NCBI GenBank assembly: GCA_947488485.1
Contig: CANKZO010000041.1
Location: 1 to 16,016, forward strand
Direction: 5' to 3'
Origin: Opitutia bacterium
GTDB taxonomy: Bacteria > Verrucomicrobiota > Verrucomicrobiae > Opitutales > UBA953
Length of the DNA: 16,016 nucleotides
In this document: positions 1 through 8,498 of the stretch, in pieces
Layout: each line of letters begins with the position of its first letter
Numbering within the stretch: the stretch's first letter is position 1
Notes under the pieces: generated by a model
Seen by the model: only the letters and a program-made list of their open reading frames with translations
The model's database searches: none
Told to the model about the DNA's origin: nothing
Made by a program: the position numbers and the translations under genes

Positions 1-921
1 GATGCCCATGGCGACGCTGTCGGAATCCTGGCCGTAGAGCGGCACGAGGACACCGTCGTTCACGATGAGGAAGTTCGCGTGGCTCGGCGGCAGATCGCGA
101 CCGGCGAGGCGAATGGGCTTGGGCAGCGGGAGCTCGAGGATGTCGAGGCGCTGTCCGCGCGGACGCATCTCGCGCAGGCGCTTAAGGTTCTCCTGCATCG
201 GCGCGTAATTCGGCGAAGATTTGTCCGACTCGCTGACAGCGAGGATCGTGCGCGGCGCGATGAACCGGGCGAGGTTGTCGATGTGCCCGTCGGTATCGTC
301 GTTGGCCAGGCCTTCGCCGATCCAGAGCAGTTCGTCGATCGCGAGGCCGGCGCGGATGGCGGCGTGGAACGCGGCGTCGTCGCGGCCTTCGGCGCGGTTC
401 GGATTGTTCTGCACGGCCTCGGTGGTGAGGAGCAGGCCGTCGCCGGAGACTTCGATGCCGCCGCCTTCGAGCTCGAACGGATAGCTGAACTTCTGCACGC
501 CGAGCTTGGCGGCGATCTTGCCGGGGACCTGGTTGTCGAGCGAGGCCTCGAACTTGCCGCCCCAGCCGTGGAACTCCCAGTCGGTGAGCGCGAGTTCCTT
601 CGTCCGGTCGTTCTTCACGAAGATCGGGCCGTGGTCGCGGCACCAGACGTCGTCGGTGGCGATGTCAGTCAGTTCGATGACGGAGAGGTCGGCCTTGGCG
701 GCCTTGAGCTCGCGTTCGGCTTCGGCGCGCAGCTTGCCGGCGGCGTTGATCTTCACCGGCTGGAAGCGGCTGATCGCGGCGGCGAACTCCGCGAACTTCG
801 CGGGGATGAGGTCGTAGTGACCGGGCCAGAGCGCGGTGTTCGACGGCCACGAGAGCCACGTGGCGGACTGGGGTTCCCATTCCGCGGGCATGCGGAAACC
901 GAGGGAGCGTGGCGTGGACAT
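1..921 (-). CDS. aguA: Agmatine deiminase, C-terminus cut by the window edge
   Basis: Hydrolyses agmatine to N-carbamoylputrescine and ammonia, the step before AguB in putrescine synthesis. From the ATG at 921-919, 307 codons are visible. The guanidine-modifying (PAD_porph) fold is recognisable: WEPQSATWLSWP near residue 15, DDVWCRDHGP at 90-99, LEGGGIEVSGDG at 151-162, NPNR at 173-176 and the catalytic NDDTDGHIDNLARF block at 207-220 (His213, Asp215). The family is usually about 340-370 residues, so some 40-60 residues, including the catalytic Cys of the GGGNIHC-type motif, lie beyond position 1. The start is 8 nt after the aguB stop, so the two are almost certainly co-transcribed. No Shine-Dalgarno motif precedes it. 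A related arginine deiminase is much less likely given the close match to agmatine deiminases and the aguB neighbour. Confidence 0.95.
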   Translation of the reverse strand, partial: MSTPRSLGFRMPAEWEPQSATWLSWPSNTALWPGHYDLIPAKFAEFAAAISRFQPVKINAAGKLRAEAERELKAAKADLSVIELTDIATDDVWCRDHGPIFVKNDRTKELALTDWEFHGWGGKFEASLDNQVPGKIAAKLGVQKFSYPFELEGGGIEVSGDGLLLTTEAVQNNPNRAEGRDDAAFHAAIRAGLAIDELLWIGEGLANDDTDGHIDNLARFIAPRTILAVSESDKSSPNYAPMQENLKRLREMRPRGQRLDILELPLPKPIRLAGRDLPPSHANFLIVNDGVLVPLYGQDSDSVAMGI

Positions 922-929
922 GCGGAAGG

Positions 930-1799
930 TCAGTCGCGCAGACGGCGCGTCAGGTCGCCGTAGGCGTCGATGCGGCGGTCGCGGAAGAACGGCCAGATGC
1001 GGCGGAATTCGCGCTGCTTCACGAGGTCGCAGTCGGCGAGGAGGACTTCCTCTCTCTCGACGGAAGCGCGGGCGACGATTTCGCCATACGGGTCGGAGAC
1101 GAAGCTCTGGCCCCAGAACTGGGTGCGGCCTTCGGTGCCGACGCGGTTGGTCGCGGCGACGTAGCAGCCGTTGGCGACGCCGTGGCCGCGCTGGACGGTC
1201 TCCCAGGCGTTATGCTGGGCGTGGCCGAGGGCGGCCTTCTCTTCGGGCAGCCAGCCGATGGCGGTCGGGTAGAAAAGGATTTGCGCGCCGCCGAGCGCGG
1301 TGAGGCGGGCGGCTTCGGGGTACCACTGGTCCCAGCAGATGAGTACGCCGATGTCGCCGTGCGCGGTCTTCCAGGTACGGAAGCCGAGGTCGCCGGGTGT
1401 GAAATAGAATTTCTCCTCGAAGCCCGGATCCTGCGGGATGTGCATCTTGCGGTATTTGCCGAGCACGGTGCCGTCGGCGTCGATGACGGCCGCGGTGTTA
1501 TGATAGACTTCGCTGCCGCGTGCTTCGAAGAGCGGGGCGACGATGACGACGCCGAGACGCTTCGCGGCCTTGGCGAGTTCGGTCACGGACGGTCCGGTCT
1601 CGATGGGCTCGGCGAGGTCGAAATTCTTCGGGTCCTGGTTGATGCAGAAATACTTCGTCGTGAACATCTCCTGCAGGCCGATGATCTTCGCGCCCTTGGC
1701 CGCCGCTTCTTCGATGCGGGGCAGGGTCTTGCGGACGTTCGCCGCCGGGGTGTCCTCGGCGGTGAGCTGGATGAGACCGACGCGGACGGAATCAGCCAT
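930..1799 (-). CDS. aguB: N-carbamoylputrescine amidase
   Basis: Nitrilase-superfamily amidohydrolase that converts N-carbamoylputrescine to putrescine, CO2 and ammonia in the cytoplasm. The 289-residue length is typical of bacterial and plant enzymes. The Glu-Lys-Cys triad is visible: Glu44 in GLQEMF, Lys118 in KYRKMHIPQ and Cys155 in LICWDQWYPE. The segments DPGFEEKFYFTPG (124-136) and YPTAIGW (177-183) are characteristic of AguB rather than of general nitrilases. It sits 11 nt after the hisG stop and 8 nt before aguA, giving the order hisG-aguB-aguA. No Shine-Dalgarno motif lies before the ATG, so translation probably depends on coupling or an unstructured start. No arginine decarboxylase (the agmatine source) is in the window. 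Confidence 0.96.
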   Translation of the reverse strand: MADSVRVGLIQLTAEDTPAANVRKTLPRIEEAAAKGAKIIGLQEMFTTKYFCINQDPKNFDLAEPIETGPSVTELAKAAKRLGVVIVAPLFEARGSEVYHNTAAVIDADGTVLGKYRKMHIPQDPGFEEKFYFTPGDLGFRTWKTAHGDIGVLICWDQWYPEAARLTALGGAQILFYPTAIGWLPEEKAALGHAQHNAWETVQRGHGVANGCYVAATNRVGTEGRTQFWGQSFVSDPYGEIVARASVEREEVLLADCDLVKQREFRRIWPFFRDRRIDAYGDLTRRLRD

Positions 1800-1810
1800 G
1801 GCGAGGGTCG

Positions 1811-2695
1811 TCAGTAGACGAGTTTGTTGATCGGGTATTCCACGATGCCCTCGGCGCCGGCGGCCTTCAGGGTCGGGATGAACTCACGCGCCTGACGGGC
1901 GTCGATGATGGTCTCGACGGCGACCCACTCCAGGTTGCTCAGCGGCGAGACGGTCGGATTACGCAGGGCGGGCAGGGCGGCGGCGACTTGGTCGAGCTTG
2001 GCCTTCGGGAGATTGAACTTGAGGCCGACCATGTGCTGCGCGGCGAGGGCGCCCTGCAGCATGAGGACGATCTGCTCGATCTTGGCGCGCTTGGCGGGAT
2101 TGGCCCAGGCGGCCTTGTTGGCGACGAGGACGGTGGTGGTCTCCATCAGCTGGGCGACGATGCGCAGCTTGTTGGCCTTGATGGAGGAGCCGGTCTCGGT
2201 GATGTCGACGATCGCATCGGCGAGTTCAGGCACCTTCACTTCGGTGGCACCCCAGGAGAATTCGACTTCGCATTCGACGCCCTGGGACTTGAACCAGCGG
2301 CGGGTGGTCTCGACGAGCTCGGTGGCGACGCGCTTGCCGGCGAGGTCCTTGGCGGTCTTGACGGGCGAGGCTTCGGGGACGCAGAGGACCCAGCGGGACT
2401 TCTGGGCGGAGGCTCGGCTGTAGATCAGCTCGCAGACCTGGACGACGTCGGCGTTGTTCTCCTGGACCCAGTCCTGTCCGGTGAGGCCGCAGTCGAAGAA
2501 GCCATGCTCGACGTAGCGGGCCACTTCCTGGGCGCGGATGAAGCGTCCGTCGAGGGCGGGGTCGTCGAAAGAGGGGCGGTAGGAGCGGCTGCTCTTGGCC
2601 ACGGGGAACCCGGCCCGGGCGAACAGCTGGAGGGTGGCCTCCTCGAGGCTGCCCTTGGGCAGTCCGAGCATCAATTTGGCGGCTTCCTGACTCAT
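1811..2695 (-). CDS. hisG: ATP phosphoribosyltransferase, long form
   Basis: Catalyses ATP + PRPP to phosphoribosyl-ATP, the committed, feedback-regulated first step of histidine synthesis. The protein starts [20 protein letters not shown] and is 294 residues, the size of long HisG that carries its own regulatory domain and needs no HisZ. The PRPP-binding motif [18 protein letters not shown] is at about 160-177. The C-terminal ACT-like domain (about 220-294) ends in [33 protein letters not shown] sequence. The open frame continues far upstream as read-through of GC-rich DNA, but homology begins at this ATG. An in-frame ATG at 2737 would add 14 residues and cannot be excluded; neither start has a Shine-Dalgarno motif. 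It heads the run hisG-aguB-aguA with no other his gene nearby. Confidence 0.95.
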   Translation of the reverse strand: MSQEAAKLMLGLPKGSLEEATLQLFARAGFPVAKSSRSYRPSFDDPALDGRFIRAQEVARYVEHGFFDCGLTGQDWVQENNADVVQVCELIYSRASAQKSRWVLCVPEASPVKTAKDLAGKRVATELVETTRRWFKSQGVECEVEFSWGATEVKVPELADAIVDITETGSSIKANKLRIVAQLMETTTVLVANKAAWANPAKRAKIEQIVLMLQGALAAQHMVGLKFNLPKAKLDQVAAALPALRNPTVSPLSNLEWVAVETIIDARQAREFIPTLKAAGAEGIVEYPINKLVY

Positions 2696-2792
2696 GAGAA
2701 CATGGAGGAAGCCCACCGCCAGCCCCTCCGCAAGCATTAAGGGGTTGACTAGGAACAACGCGGAAAAGACCCTTTTTCTCACCCCTAATCCC

Positions 2793-3173
2793 ATGCAGCG
2801 CTCTCTGCTCCTTATCGCCCTGGCCGCCCTTTTCGTCGGCTGCAAAACTTCCAAGTCGACCGCCTCCGCCGGCGCCGCTTCTACCGGCGACGTCCGCTTC
2901 TCCTGGGAAAAGGATGCTCCGGCCCCCGCCGCTGACCCTGCGCGCACTTCCGTCCGCAACGTCCGCGCCGACCTCTCCCTCCTCGAACTCGGCGCCCTCG
3001 AGAAGCGCGATCCGGGCACCAAGCTCCAGCTCACCAAGGGCGGCAAGAATTTCCTCGTCGAGGTGATCAAGGGCGATGACGCCTCCACGATCGTCGCGAT
3101 CAGCCCGAACCAGGCGTCGGTCCCCGAAGTCCGCGCCGGCGACGACCTCGCCTTCGCGGTGCTCGCCCAGTAA
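2793..3173 (+). CDS. Small putative lipoprotein of unknown function
   Basis: A 126-residue protein with an N-terminal hydrophobic segment ([13 protein letters not shown], 4-16) followed by Cys17, which fits a lipoprotein signal peptide although Phe at -3 is not ideal. A low-complexity Ser/Ala/Pro linker covers about 19-50. The C-terminal part (about 58-126) looks like a compact beta-rich domain, with [20 protein letters not shown] and a final [11 protein letters not shown] do not recognise a family; secretion to the periplasm or outer membrane is inferred from the signal only. I chose the ATG at 2793 because the hydrophobic segment then begins at residue 4; the longer open frame from 2694 would overlap the divergent hisG start. 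TTGACT at 2745-2750 is a possible -35 but no good -10 follows. It is monocistronic and ends in a strong terminator. Confidence 0.8.
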   Translation: MQRSLLLIALAALFVGCKTSKSTASAGAASTGDVRFSWEKDAPAPAADPARTSVRNVRADLSLLELGALEKRDPGTKLQLTKGGKNFLVEVIKGDDASTIVAISPNQASVPEVRAGDDLAFAVLAQ

Positions 3174-3204
3174 GGCCCGCGCGTCACACCTAGCGTGACA
3201 GAAG

Positions 3205-3238
3205 GACCCGCCGACTTACCTCGGCGGGTCTTTTCTTT
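3205..3238 (+). terminator. Intrinsic terminator after the lipoprotein gene
   Basis: A perfect 10-bp stem GACCCGCCGA/TCGGCGGGTC (3205-3214 with 3221-3230) and 6-nt loop CTTACC are followed directly by TTTTCTTT (3231-3238). A smaller inverted repeat, GTCAC/GTGAC, lies just upstream at 3182-3199. It lies 32 nt beyond the stop of the lipoprotein gene and insulates it from the next transcript. Confidence 0.92.
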
Positions 3239-3335
3239 GGTCGGGTCACGGGAAATTCCGCTATAAACAGGGGTTTTCCGTCCGACATTGACCCTGCCCA
3301 GTGGCATGCCTACTGCTCCTTTTCCCTGTCCGCCG

Positions 3336-4088
3336 ATGTCCCTGTTTCGCCTAAAGTCCCGTCCGGGTTCCGTTCTCCGCAAGCTGCTCATGGTGCTTTG
3401 CGGCATCGGGCTCTTCCTGATCTTGGTCGCCGCGCTGGGTATCTGGGCCTTGGGCCGGTTCTCGCCCCGCCTCCTCGACGCTTCCCTTTCCGGGCAGTCT
3501 GGCGCCCACCTGACCGTCGAGGATAACCAGACCAACCTCTTCGTCGGCCGCGTGGATTACGCCGGCCTCGTCATCACGAACCCCTCCCGCTGGCAGGAAC
3601 GCGAGTTCCTCCGGGTGAAGCGGCTCGTCCTCGACGTCGACCCGCTGACGTTCGTCGAAGGTGGCGGCCAGGTCGTCAATGAGGCGGAGCTCGACATCGA
3701 GCGCGTGACGATCGTCGGCAAGAAAGACTTCCTCGCCGATAACAACGCGAAGGATATCGGCAATGGCCTCAAGGGGCCGGCGACTTCGCCTAAGCCGACC
3801 ACGGAGCCCGCTAAGCCCGCGCAGCCTTTCCTCATCAAACAGCTCCGGGTGCGCGTCGGTCGCATCACCGTCGTCTCGGACGACGGCACCGCCGCCCGCC
3901 GCGTCGTCGTCGATCAGGATTTCAGCTTCGTCTTCGAGGCCCGTGACATCACCGACCAGAACTTCGACGCCAAGGTCTCCGTCCCCTTGGGCCAGCAGGC
4001 CCTCCAGACGGCCCTCCGCCGCCAGCCCGAACTGATGTTCGACCTCGCCCGCGAGAAAATGCGCCGCCCCGCCCGCGAAGAGAAATAA
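3336..4088 (+). CDS. Membrane-anchored AsmA-like protein
   Basis: A 250-residue protein with a positively charged N-terminus ([16 protein letters not shown]), one transmembrane helix at about 17-40 and an exported domain. Segments such as [29 protein letters not shown] (about 55-83) and [31 protein letters not shown] (about 97-127) show the alternating beta pattern of AsmA/DUF748 proteins, which are linked to envelope assembly and lipid transport. It is far shorter than AsmA itself, so this is one module. A Lys/Pro/Thr linker (about 147-164) separates the halves. In-frame ATGs at 3288 and 3306 are possible, but the ATG at 3336 puts a basic cap directly before the helix. TATAAA at 3262-3267 might be a -10. 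It ends 4 nt before grpE, suggesting co-transcription. Family placement is tentative. Confidence 0.75.
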   Translation: MSLFRLKSRPGSVLRKLLMVLCGIGLFLILVAALGIWALGRFSPRLLDASLSGQSGAHLTVEDNQTNLFVGRVDYAGLVITNPSRWQEREFLRVKRLVLDVDPLTFVEGGGQVVNEAELDIERVTIVGKKDFLADNNAKDIGNGLKGPATSPKPTTEPAKPAQPFLIKQLRVRVGRITVVSDDGTAARRVVVDQDFSFVFEARDITDQNFDAKVSVPLGQQALQTALRRQPELMFDLAREKMRRPAREEK

Positions 4089-4092
4089 TCTT

Positions 4093-4599
4093 ATGACCGA
4101 ACCCACCTCCGAAGCCGCTCCTAACCCCGCCGATCCGGCCGTGCGCCTCGCCGAACTCGAGGGCGAGGTCGCGCGTCTCAAGGACACGGTGCTCCGTAGC
4201 AACGCCGACCAGCAGAACCAACAGCGTCGCCACCAGCGCGAGCGCGAGGAGCTCCGCAAGTATGCGACCTCCGGCCTGCTCGAAGACCTGCTGCCCGCCC
4301 TCGATTCGCTCGCGCTCGGCCTGGAGTCCGCCTCGACCCAGTCCGACGGCCGCGCCGTCGCCGAAGGCTTCCGCATGGCCGTCGGTCAGCTCCGCGGCAT
4401 TCTCGCCGGCCAGGGCCTGGTCGAAGTCAATCCGACCGGCCAGCCTTTCGACCCGGCGCGCCATGAGGCCGTCGGCTCCGAGGCTTCCGCCACCGTCGCC
4501 GAAGGCACGGTCCTGCGCGTCGCGCGCGCCGGCTGGCTCTTGCACGATCGTGTGCTCCGCCCGGCCGCTGTCTTCGTCTCTTCCGGCCCCGCCCAGTAA
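4093..4599 (+). CDS. grpE: Nucleotide exchange factor GrpE
   Basis: Cytoplasmic co-chaperone that releases ADP from DnaK. The 168-residue protein has an acidic, Pro-rich N-terminus, a long charged coiled coil (about 15-75, with LAELEGEVARLKDTVLR), and the beta-domain signature at about 117-162: QPFDPARHEAVGSE, then EGTVLRVARAGWLLHDRVLRPAAVFV. The helix RKYATSGLLEDLLPALDSL (55-73) is the conserved four-helix dimerisation part. It starts 4 nt after the AsmA-like gene and ends 9 nt before dnaJ, the classic grpE-dnaJ pair. No dnaK is present, so the chaperone itself must be encoded elsewhere. No CIRCE-like inverted repeat or clear heat-shock promoter is visible upstream. Confidence 0.95.
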   Translation: MTEPTSEAAPNPADPAVRLAELEGEVARLKDTVLRSNADQQNQQRRHQREREELRKYATSGLLEDLLPALDSLALGLESASTQSDGRAVAEGFRMAVGQLRGILAGQGLVEVNPTGQPFDPARHEAVGSEASATVAEGTVLRVARAGWLLHDRVLRPAAVFVSSGPAQ

Positions 4600-4608
4600 G
4601 CTTCCGCG

Positions 4609-5748
4609 ATGGCCGACGAATATTACACGCTGCTGGGGGTCGCGAAGTCCGCCTCCGCCGACGAGCTCAAGAAGGCCTATCGCAAGAAGGCCATGGAGTT
4701 CCACCCGGACCGTAATCCGGGCAACAAGGAGGCCGAGGAGAAATTCAAGAAAGTCTCGCGCGCCTACGAGGTCCTCGGCGACGAGGCCAAGCGTAAGCTC
4801 TACGACCAGCACGGCGAAGCGGCCTTCGACCCGAACATGGGCGGTGGCGCCCGTGGTCCGGCCGGCGGCGGCTTCCGCGGCGCCGACCCCCGCGATATCT
4901 TCGAACAGATGTTCGGCGGCGGCGGTGGCGGTGGCTTCGCCGGGTTCGGCGGCGGCGCGAGCGAAAGCCAGGATGACGCTGGCGAAGACCTGCGCGTCGA
5001 TCTGAAGGTGACGCTCGAAGAGGCCGCCGAAGGCGTCGAACGGAAGATCCCTTATCGTAAGCATGTCGCCTGCGCGAAGTGCGCCGGCTCCGGCGCCGAG
5101 CCCGGCTCCAAGAAGAGCCGCTGTCCGACCTGCGGCGGCCAAGGCCAGGTAGTCCGTTCGAACGGCTTTTTCCAGATGCGCCAGGTCTGCCCCTCGTGCG
5201 GCGGCCAAGGCGAACGCATCGATAAGCCCTGCAAGCCGTGCTCCGGCGAAGGTCGCACCGTCGCCGAATCGACGGTCAGCCTGCGCATCCCTCCGGGCGT
5301 CGATACCGGCACCAAGCTCCGCTCGAGCGGCAACGGTTCCGCGGGCCGCCGCGGCTCGCAAGCCGGCGACCTTTACGTCTACATCACCGTCCTGGAGCAC
5401 GAACTCTTCGAGCGCGACGGCGATGACCTCGCCTGCAGCGTGCCGGTGAAGTTCTCGGTCGCCGCCCTCGGCGGCAAGATCGTCGTCCCGAAGCTCAAGG
5501 GTAAGACGAACCTCAACATTCCGGCGGGCACTCAGGGCGGCACGATCTTCCGCCTCCGCGGCGAAGGCATGCCCCCGCTCCGTGGTTCGACCGCCGGCGA
5601 CCTGCTGGTGCGCGTCGACATCGACGTGCCCAAGAAGATGACCGACAAGGAAAAGGAAGCCCTCAAGGCCTACGCCGCCGCCTGCGGCGACGAAGCCGCG
5701 CCGGTGTCCGAATCCTGGCGCTCGAAGTTCAAGAAGTTCTTCCCTTAA
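4609..5748 (+). CDS. dnaJ: Chaperone DnaJ (class I Hsp40)
   Basis: Delivers unfolded substrates to DnaK and stimulates its ATPase. It has 379 residues, with all class I domains in order. The J domain spans 1-70 with the HPD tripeptide at 32-34. A Gly/Phe-rich linker spans about 77-117, including runs of Gly at 104-109. The zinc domain has four CxxCxGxG-type repeats (Cys155/158, 172/175, 194/197, 208/211). The C-terminal substrate-binding and dimerisation region is about 220-360. No element is missing. Translation starts 9 nt after grpE without a Shine-Dalgarno motif. The gene is followed by a hairpin at 5751-5766 before nadC. Confidence 0.97.
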   Translation: MADEYYTLLGVAKSASADELKKAYRKKAMEFHPDRNPGNKEAEEKFKKVSRAYEVLGDEAKRKLYDQHGEAAFDPNMGGGARGPAGGGFRGADPRDIFEQMFGGGGGGGFAGFGGGASESQDDAGEDLRVDLKVTLEEAAEGVERKIPYRKHVACAKCAGSGAEPGSKKSRCPTCGGQGQVVRSNGFFQMRQVCPSCGGQGERIDKPCKPCSGEGRTVAESTVSLRIPPGVDTGTKLRSSGNGSAGRRGSQAGDLYVYITVLEHELFERDGDDLACSVPVKFSVAALGGKIVVPKLKGKTNLNIPAGTQGGTIFRLRGEGMPPLRGSTAGDLLVRVDIDVPKKMTDKEKEALKAYAAACGDEAAPVSESWRSKFKKFFP

Positions 5749-5750
5749 CC

Positions 5751-5766
5751 CCCTTGCCCGCAAGGG
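5751..5766 (+). repeat. Hairpin between dnaJ and nadC
   Basis: CCCTTG (5751-5756), loop CCCG, CAAGGG (5761-5766), with further C/G tracts on both sides that could extend pairing through a bulge. There is no T-run, so this is not a convincing intrinsic terminator. It may stabilise the dnaJ mRNA 3' end or weaken read-through into nadC. Confidence 0.5.
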
Positions 5767-5776
5767 CGGGGGGCGT

Positions 5777-5783
5777 AAGGTGA
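5777..5783 (+). promoter_or_regulatory. Ribosome binding site of nadC
   Basis: AAGGTGA lies 4 nt before the ATG at 5788 and fixes that start. It is one of only three convincing Shine-Dalgarno-like motifs I find in the window. Confidence 0.6.
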
Positions 5784-5787
5784 ACCC

Positions 5788-6714
5788 ATGCCGCGCGACC
5801 CCGGCCAGACCGACCGACTCATCCGCCGTCTCCGCTGGGACGAGTTGGATCGCGCATGGTTGCTCCGCTTCGTCGAGCTCGCCCGGGAAGAAGACCTCGC
5901 CGGACTCGGCCTCACCCAGCGTCCGGCGCGCCCCGGCGATCCTTCCGCCGCGCTCCTCGTCGGCGCCGAACGCGCCCGCGCCCGCGTGGTGGCGCGCCGT
6001 CCGATGGTCCTCGCGGGGCTCGGCCTGCTCGACGTGGTCTTCGCCGCCTACGGAGGCCGTTGCCGCGCGACGCTGCTCGTCGCCGATGGTCAGCATGTGC
6101 CGGCCGGCACGGCGGTCGCCGAAGTCGAAGGGCCGGCGGCTGAACTGCTCTCCGCTGAACGCATTCTCCTTAACTTCCTTCAGCGTCTCTGCGGCGTGGC
6201 CACGCACACTCGCGCCCACGTCCTCGCGCTGGGTTCTTCGCCGACGAAGCTCCTCGATACGCGCAAGACGACGCCGGGCTTCCGCATGCTGGAGAAGTAT
6301 GCGGTCGGTCAGGGCGGCGGTTACAACCACCGGCTCGGCCTCTTCGATCGGATCATGGTGAAGGATAACCATCTCGCGGCGGGTGGCGCCACCGCCGGTG
6401 AACGGCTTACCTCGCTCGTCCGCCGCGCCCAGACGGAGCGCCCCGACCTGCTCGTGGAAGTCGAAGTCGACCGTCTCGACCAGCTCGCTCCCGCGCTCGC
6501 CGCCGGCGCCGATATCGTGCTGCTCGACAACTTCTCCTTCGCCGATCTCCGCGATGCGATCCCGCTCCTACGCGGCCGCGCCTGGTCGGAAGTCAGCGGT
6601 GGCGTGAGCCTGGATTCCCTGCCGCAGATCGGCGCGCTCGCCCCCGACTTCGTCTCGAGCGGCGCGCTCACGCACGCGGCGCCGTGGTGCGACCTCGGCC
6701 TCGACTGGCTCTGA
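5788..6714 (+). CDS. nadC: Nicotinate-nucleotide diphosphorylase (quinolinate phosphoribosyltransferase)
   Basis: Converts quinolinate + PRPP to nicotinate mononucleotide, CO2 and PPi in de novo NAD synthesis. It has 308 residues, slightly longer than the usual 280-300. Recognisable elements are REEDLAG at 33-39 (opening of the N-terminal domain), ERILLNFLQRLCGVAT at 124-139, the substrate-binding DTRKTTPGFRMLEKYAV at 157-173, GGGYNHRLGLFDRIMVKDNH at 176-195, VEVD at 225-228 and the barrel strand IVLLDNFS at 243-250. The active-site Arg159, Lys160, Arg182 and Lys192 are present by alignment from memory. The stop is 4 nt before birA, so nadC, birA and probably coaX form a cofactor operon. nadA and nadB are not in the window. 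Confidence 0.96.
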   Translation: MPRDPGQTDRLIRRLRWDELDRAWLLRFVELAREEDLAGLGLTQRPARPGDPSAALLVGAERARARVVARRPMVLAGLGLLDVVFAAYGGRCRATLLVADGQHVPAGTAVAEVEGPAAELLSAERILLNFLQRLCGVATHTRAHVLALGSSPTKLLDTRKTTPGFRMLEKYAVGQGGGYNHRLGLFDRIMVKDNHLAAGGATAGERLTSLVRRAQTERPDLLVEVEVDRLDQLAPALAAGADIVLLDNFSFADLRDAIPLLRGRAWSEVSGGVSLDSLPQIGALAPDFVSSGALTHAAPWCDLGLDWL

Positions 6715-6718
6715 CCTC

Positions 6719-7708
6719 ATGGCGGACCTCGACAGCAGCATCCTCCTGGCCTTCCTCGAAGCGGACGGCGAACCGGTCAGCGGCGACCGCCTTGCCAAGG
6801 AGCTCGGCGTCTCGCGCGTGGCGATCTGGAGCCGCCTCGAGCGCCTGCGCGCCTCAGGTTACGTCTTCGCGGCCTCGACCCGCAAGGGTTACGCGCTGCG
6901 CTCGGTCCCACGTCATCTCGATCCGGCGTTGCTCGATGCGCATCTCCGGTTGCTGAAGGTCTCGCCGAAGGTCGAGTTCCTCGCCGAGGTCGACAGCACC
7001 AACTCCGAAGCGGAGCGTCGCCTCGCCGTCGGCCAGGAAGCGCCGTTCGCGGTGCTGGCCCGGACGCAGAAGGCCGGACGCGGACGTCTCGGCCGCAAGT
7101 GGCACAGCGCGCCTTCCGGTAATCTCTACCTCTCGCTGGCCTTCCGTCCCTTCATCCCGCCGGAACGGCTGAAGCCCTTCACGCTCTGGATGGGGCTCGC
7201 CCTCTGCGCGCACGTCGAGAAATCCCTCGGCCTGAAGCTCGGGCTCAAGTGGCCTAACGACCTGCAGTCGCCGGACGGACGTAAGGTCGCGGGCATGCTC
7301 ACGGAAGCGCGCCTCGACGCCGACTCGGTCCGCGAGCTTGTCTTCGGCGTCGGCCTCAACCTGACCGGCGCCTCCAAGGATTTCCCTGCCGACCTCCGCG
7401 CCACGGCCGGCTCGCTCGAGGCCGCGCTGGGCTCTCCGCTCGATCTCAATCGTGAGGCCGCCGGCGTCATCGCCGCGCTCTTCCGCGCCTGGGAGCAGTT
7501 CGAAGAGGGGACTTGGTCCCGCTCCTTCCGCAAGCTCTGGAGCCATCACGACGTCCTAGCCGGCAAGTCCGTACGCGTCGGGCTGCGGGGCGACCCCGTC
7601 GCGGGCGTCGTCGACGGTATCGACGACGAGGGCTCGCTCATCCTCCGCACCGGCGGTGGCCGTCGGGCCATCGTATCTTCGGGCGAGGTCACCTTGCGCA
7701 AACCCTGA
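6719..7708 (+). CDS. birA: Biotin--[acetyl-CoA-carboxylase] ligase with repressor domain
   Basis: Activates biotin to biotinyl-AMP and transfers it to the carboxyl carrier protein of acetyl-CoA carboxylase. The 329-residue protein is the bifunctional type. An N-terminal winged helix-turn-helix (about 5-62, with GDRLAKELGVSRVAIWSRL) can bind biotin-gene operators. The catalytic domain contains EVDSTNSEA (90-98), the GRGRLGRKWHS adenylate loop (120-130), KWPND (177-181), the catalytic-lysine strand RKVAGML (188-194, Lys189) and GVGLNL (210-215). An SH3-like C-terminal domain (about 280-328) completes it. It begins 4 nt after nadC. No bio genes or recognisable operator are in the window, so any repressor targets lie elsewhere. 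Confidence 0.95.
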   Translation: MADLDSSILLAFLEADGEPVSGDRLAKELGVSRVAIWSRLERLRASGYVFAASTRKGYALRSVPRHLDPALLDAHLRLLKVSPKVEFLAEVDSTNSEAERRLAVGQEAPFAVLARTQKAGRGRLGRKWHSAPSGNLYLSLAFRPFIPPERLKPFTLWMGLALCAHVEKSLGLKLGLKWPNDLQSPDGRKVAGMLTEARLDADSVRELVFGVGLNLTGASKDFPADLRATAGSLEAALGSPLDLNREAAGVIAALFRAWEQFEEGTWSRSFRKLWSHHDVLAGKSVRVGLRGDPVAGVVDGIDDEGSLILRTGGGRRAIVSSGEVTLRKP

Positions 7709-7745
7709 CGCTTGCGCCGGACCGACCTCTCGACACTTTCTTCCC

Positions 7746-8498
7746 GTGGCTCTCTTCTGTCTCGATGTCGGCAACACGCACGCTCACTGGGGCGTCGTCG
7801 ACGGCCGTAACGTGCTCGCCCACGGCGAGATCCCGACCGCCGCGCTCGATACCGTCGCGTTGACGGCTTTGCTCGCCGCACATCCTTCCGCGGGCGTCGC
7901 CTTCGCCAGTGTCGTCCCGGCCGCCACCGCGGTCCTGCAGCCCACTTTACTGAGCTGCGGCCGCCCTTGTTATCATCTCCGTCATGACACCGTGAAGGGC
8001 CTGGGTTTTGATTATCCGACCCCGGCTGAAGTCGGGCAGGACCGGCTCGCGGACTGCGTCGGGGCACAGTTCGTCGCGGGCGCGCCCGCGGTGATCGTCG
8101 GCATGGGTACGGCCACCACGGTCGATATCCTTACTGAACGCGGTTACGCCGGCGGCATCATCGCGCCGGGACTCGGCGTCATGACACGCTATCTCCACGA
8201 GCGTACCGCGCTCTTGCCGGCGCTCGACCCGACTTCGCTCCTCGGCGGGCCCGCCATCGGCAAGTCGACCGTCGATGCCATGCGCGCGGGCTGCGCCCTC
8301 GGTTTCGCCGGGATGATCGGCGCGCTGCTCGACGGGGTCTGCGCGGAGCTGATCCGCCAAGGCTCGCCGATGCCCAAGGTCATCGTCACCGGCGGCGCCG
8401 CCGTCTACCTCCCGGCCTCGTGGCGCGACCGCGTCACGCACGAGCCGCATCTCACCTTGCTCGGCCTGGCCGAAGCCCATCGCCGTCACTTCGCATGA
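7746..8498 (+). CDS. coaX: Type III pantothenate kinase
   Basis: Phosphorylates pantothenate, the first step of CoA synthesis; type III enzymes need a monovalent cation and resist CoA feedback. I chose the GTG at 7746 because it places the phosphate-binding ALFCLDVGNTHAHWG at the N-terminus and gives 250 residues, the usual length; an upstream ATG at 7656 would lie inside birA. Motifs: DVGNT at 7-11, VGQDRLADCVGA at 96-107, GMGTATTVD at 119-127, GGIIAPGL at 136-143 and IGKSTVDAMRAG at 171-182. In the GxDR motif the position after RLA is Asp103 where Asn is common. It follows birA after 37 nt, and its TGA overlaps the next ATG by 4 nt (ATGA), implying coupled translation. Confidence 0.93.
   Translation: MALFCLDVGNTHAHWGVVDGRNVLAHGEIPTAALDTVALTALLAAHPSAGVAFASVVPAATAVLQPTLLSCGRPCYHLRHDTVKGLGFDYPTPAEVGQDRLADCVGAQFVAGAPAVIVGMGTATTVDILTERGYAGGIIAPGLGVMTRYLHERTALLPALDPTSLLGGPAIGKSTVDAMRAGCALGFAGMIGALLDGVCAELIRQGSPMPKVIVTGGAAVYLPASWRDRVTHEPHLTLLGLAEAHRRHFA

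Noticed and set aside
79..1817. Long plus-strand frames opposite aguA and aguB
   Set aside because: They mirror the codon structure of the real minus-strand genes and contain no motif of any family.
2745..2773. Sigma-70 promoter for the lipoprotein gene based on TTGACT
   Set aside because: The best hexamer at 17-nt spacing (GACCCT) matches TATAAT at only two positions, too weak to list.
2696..3535. N-terminal extension of the hisG frame by 280 codons
   Set aside because: It is antisense to the lipoprotein gene and crosses its terminator; HisG homology begins at the ATG at 2695.
5749..5787. Intrinsic terminator after dnaJ
   Set aside because: The hairpin lacks a T-run and is followed by G-rich sequence, so it was listed only as a hairpin.
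3949..6372. An 807-codon open frame on the minus strand across dnaJ and nadC
   Set aside because: It is antisense to well-identified genes (grpE, dnaJ, nadC), has Ala/Gly/Arg/Glu-rich composition typical of GC-rich shadow frames, and shows no recognisable domain.
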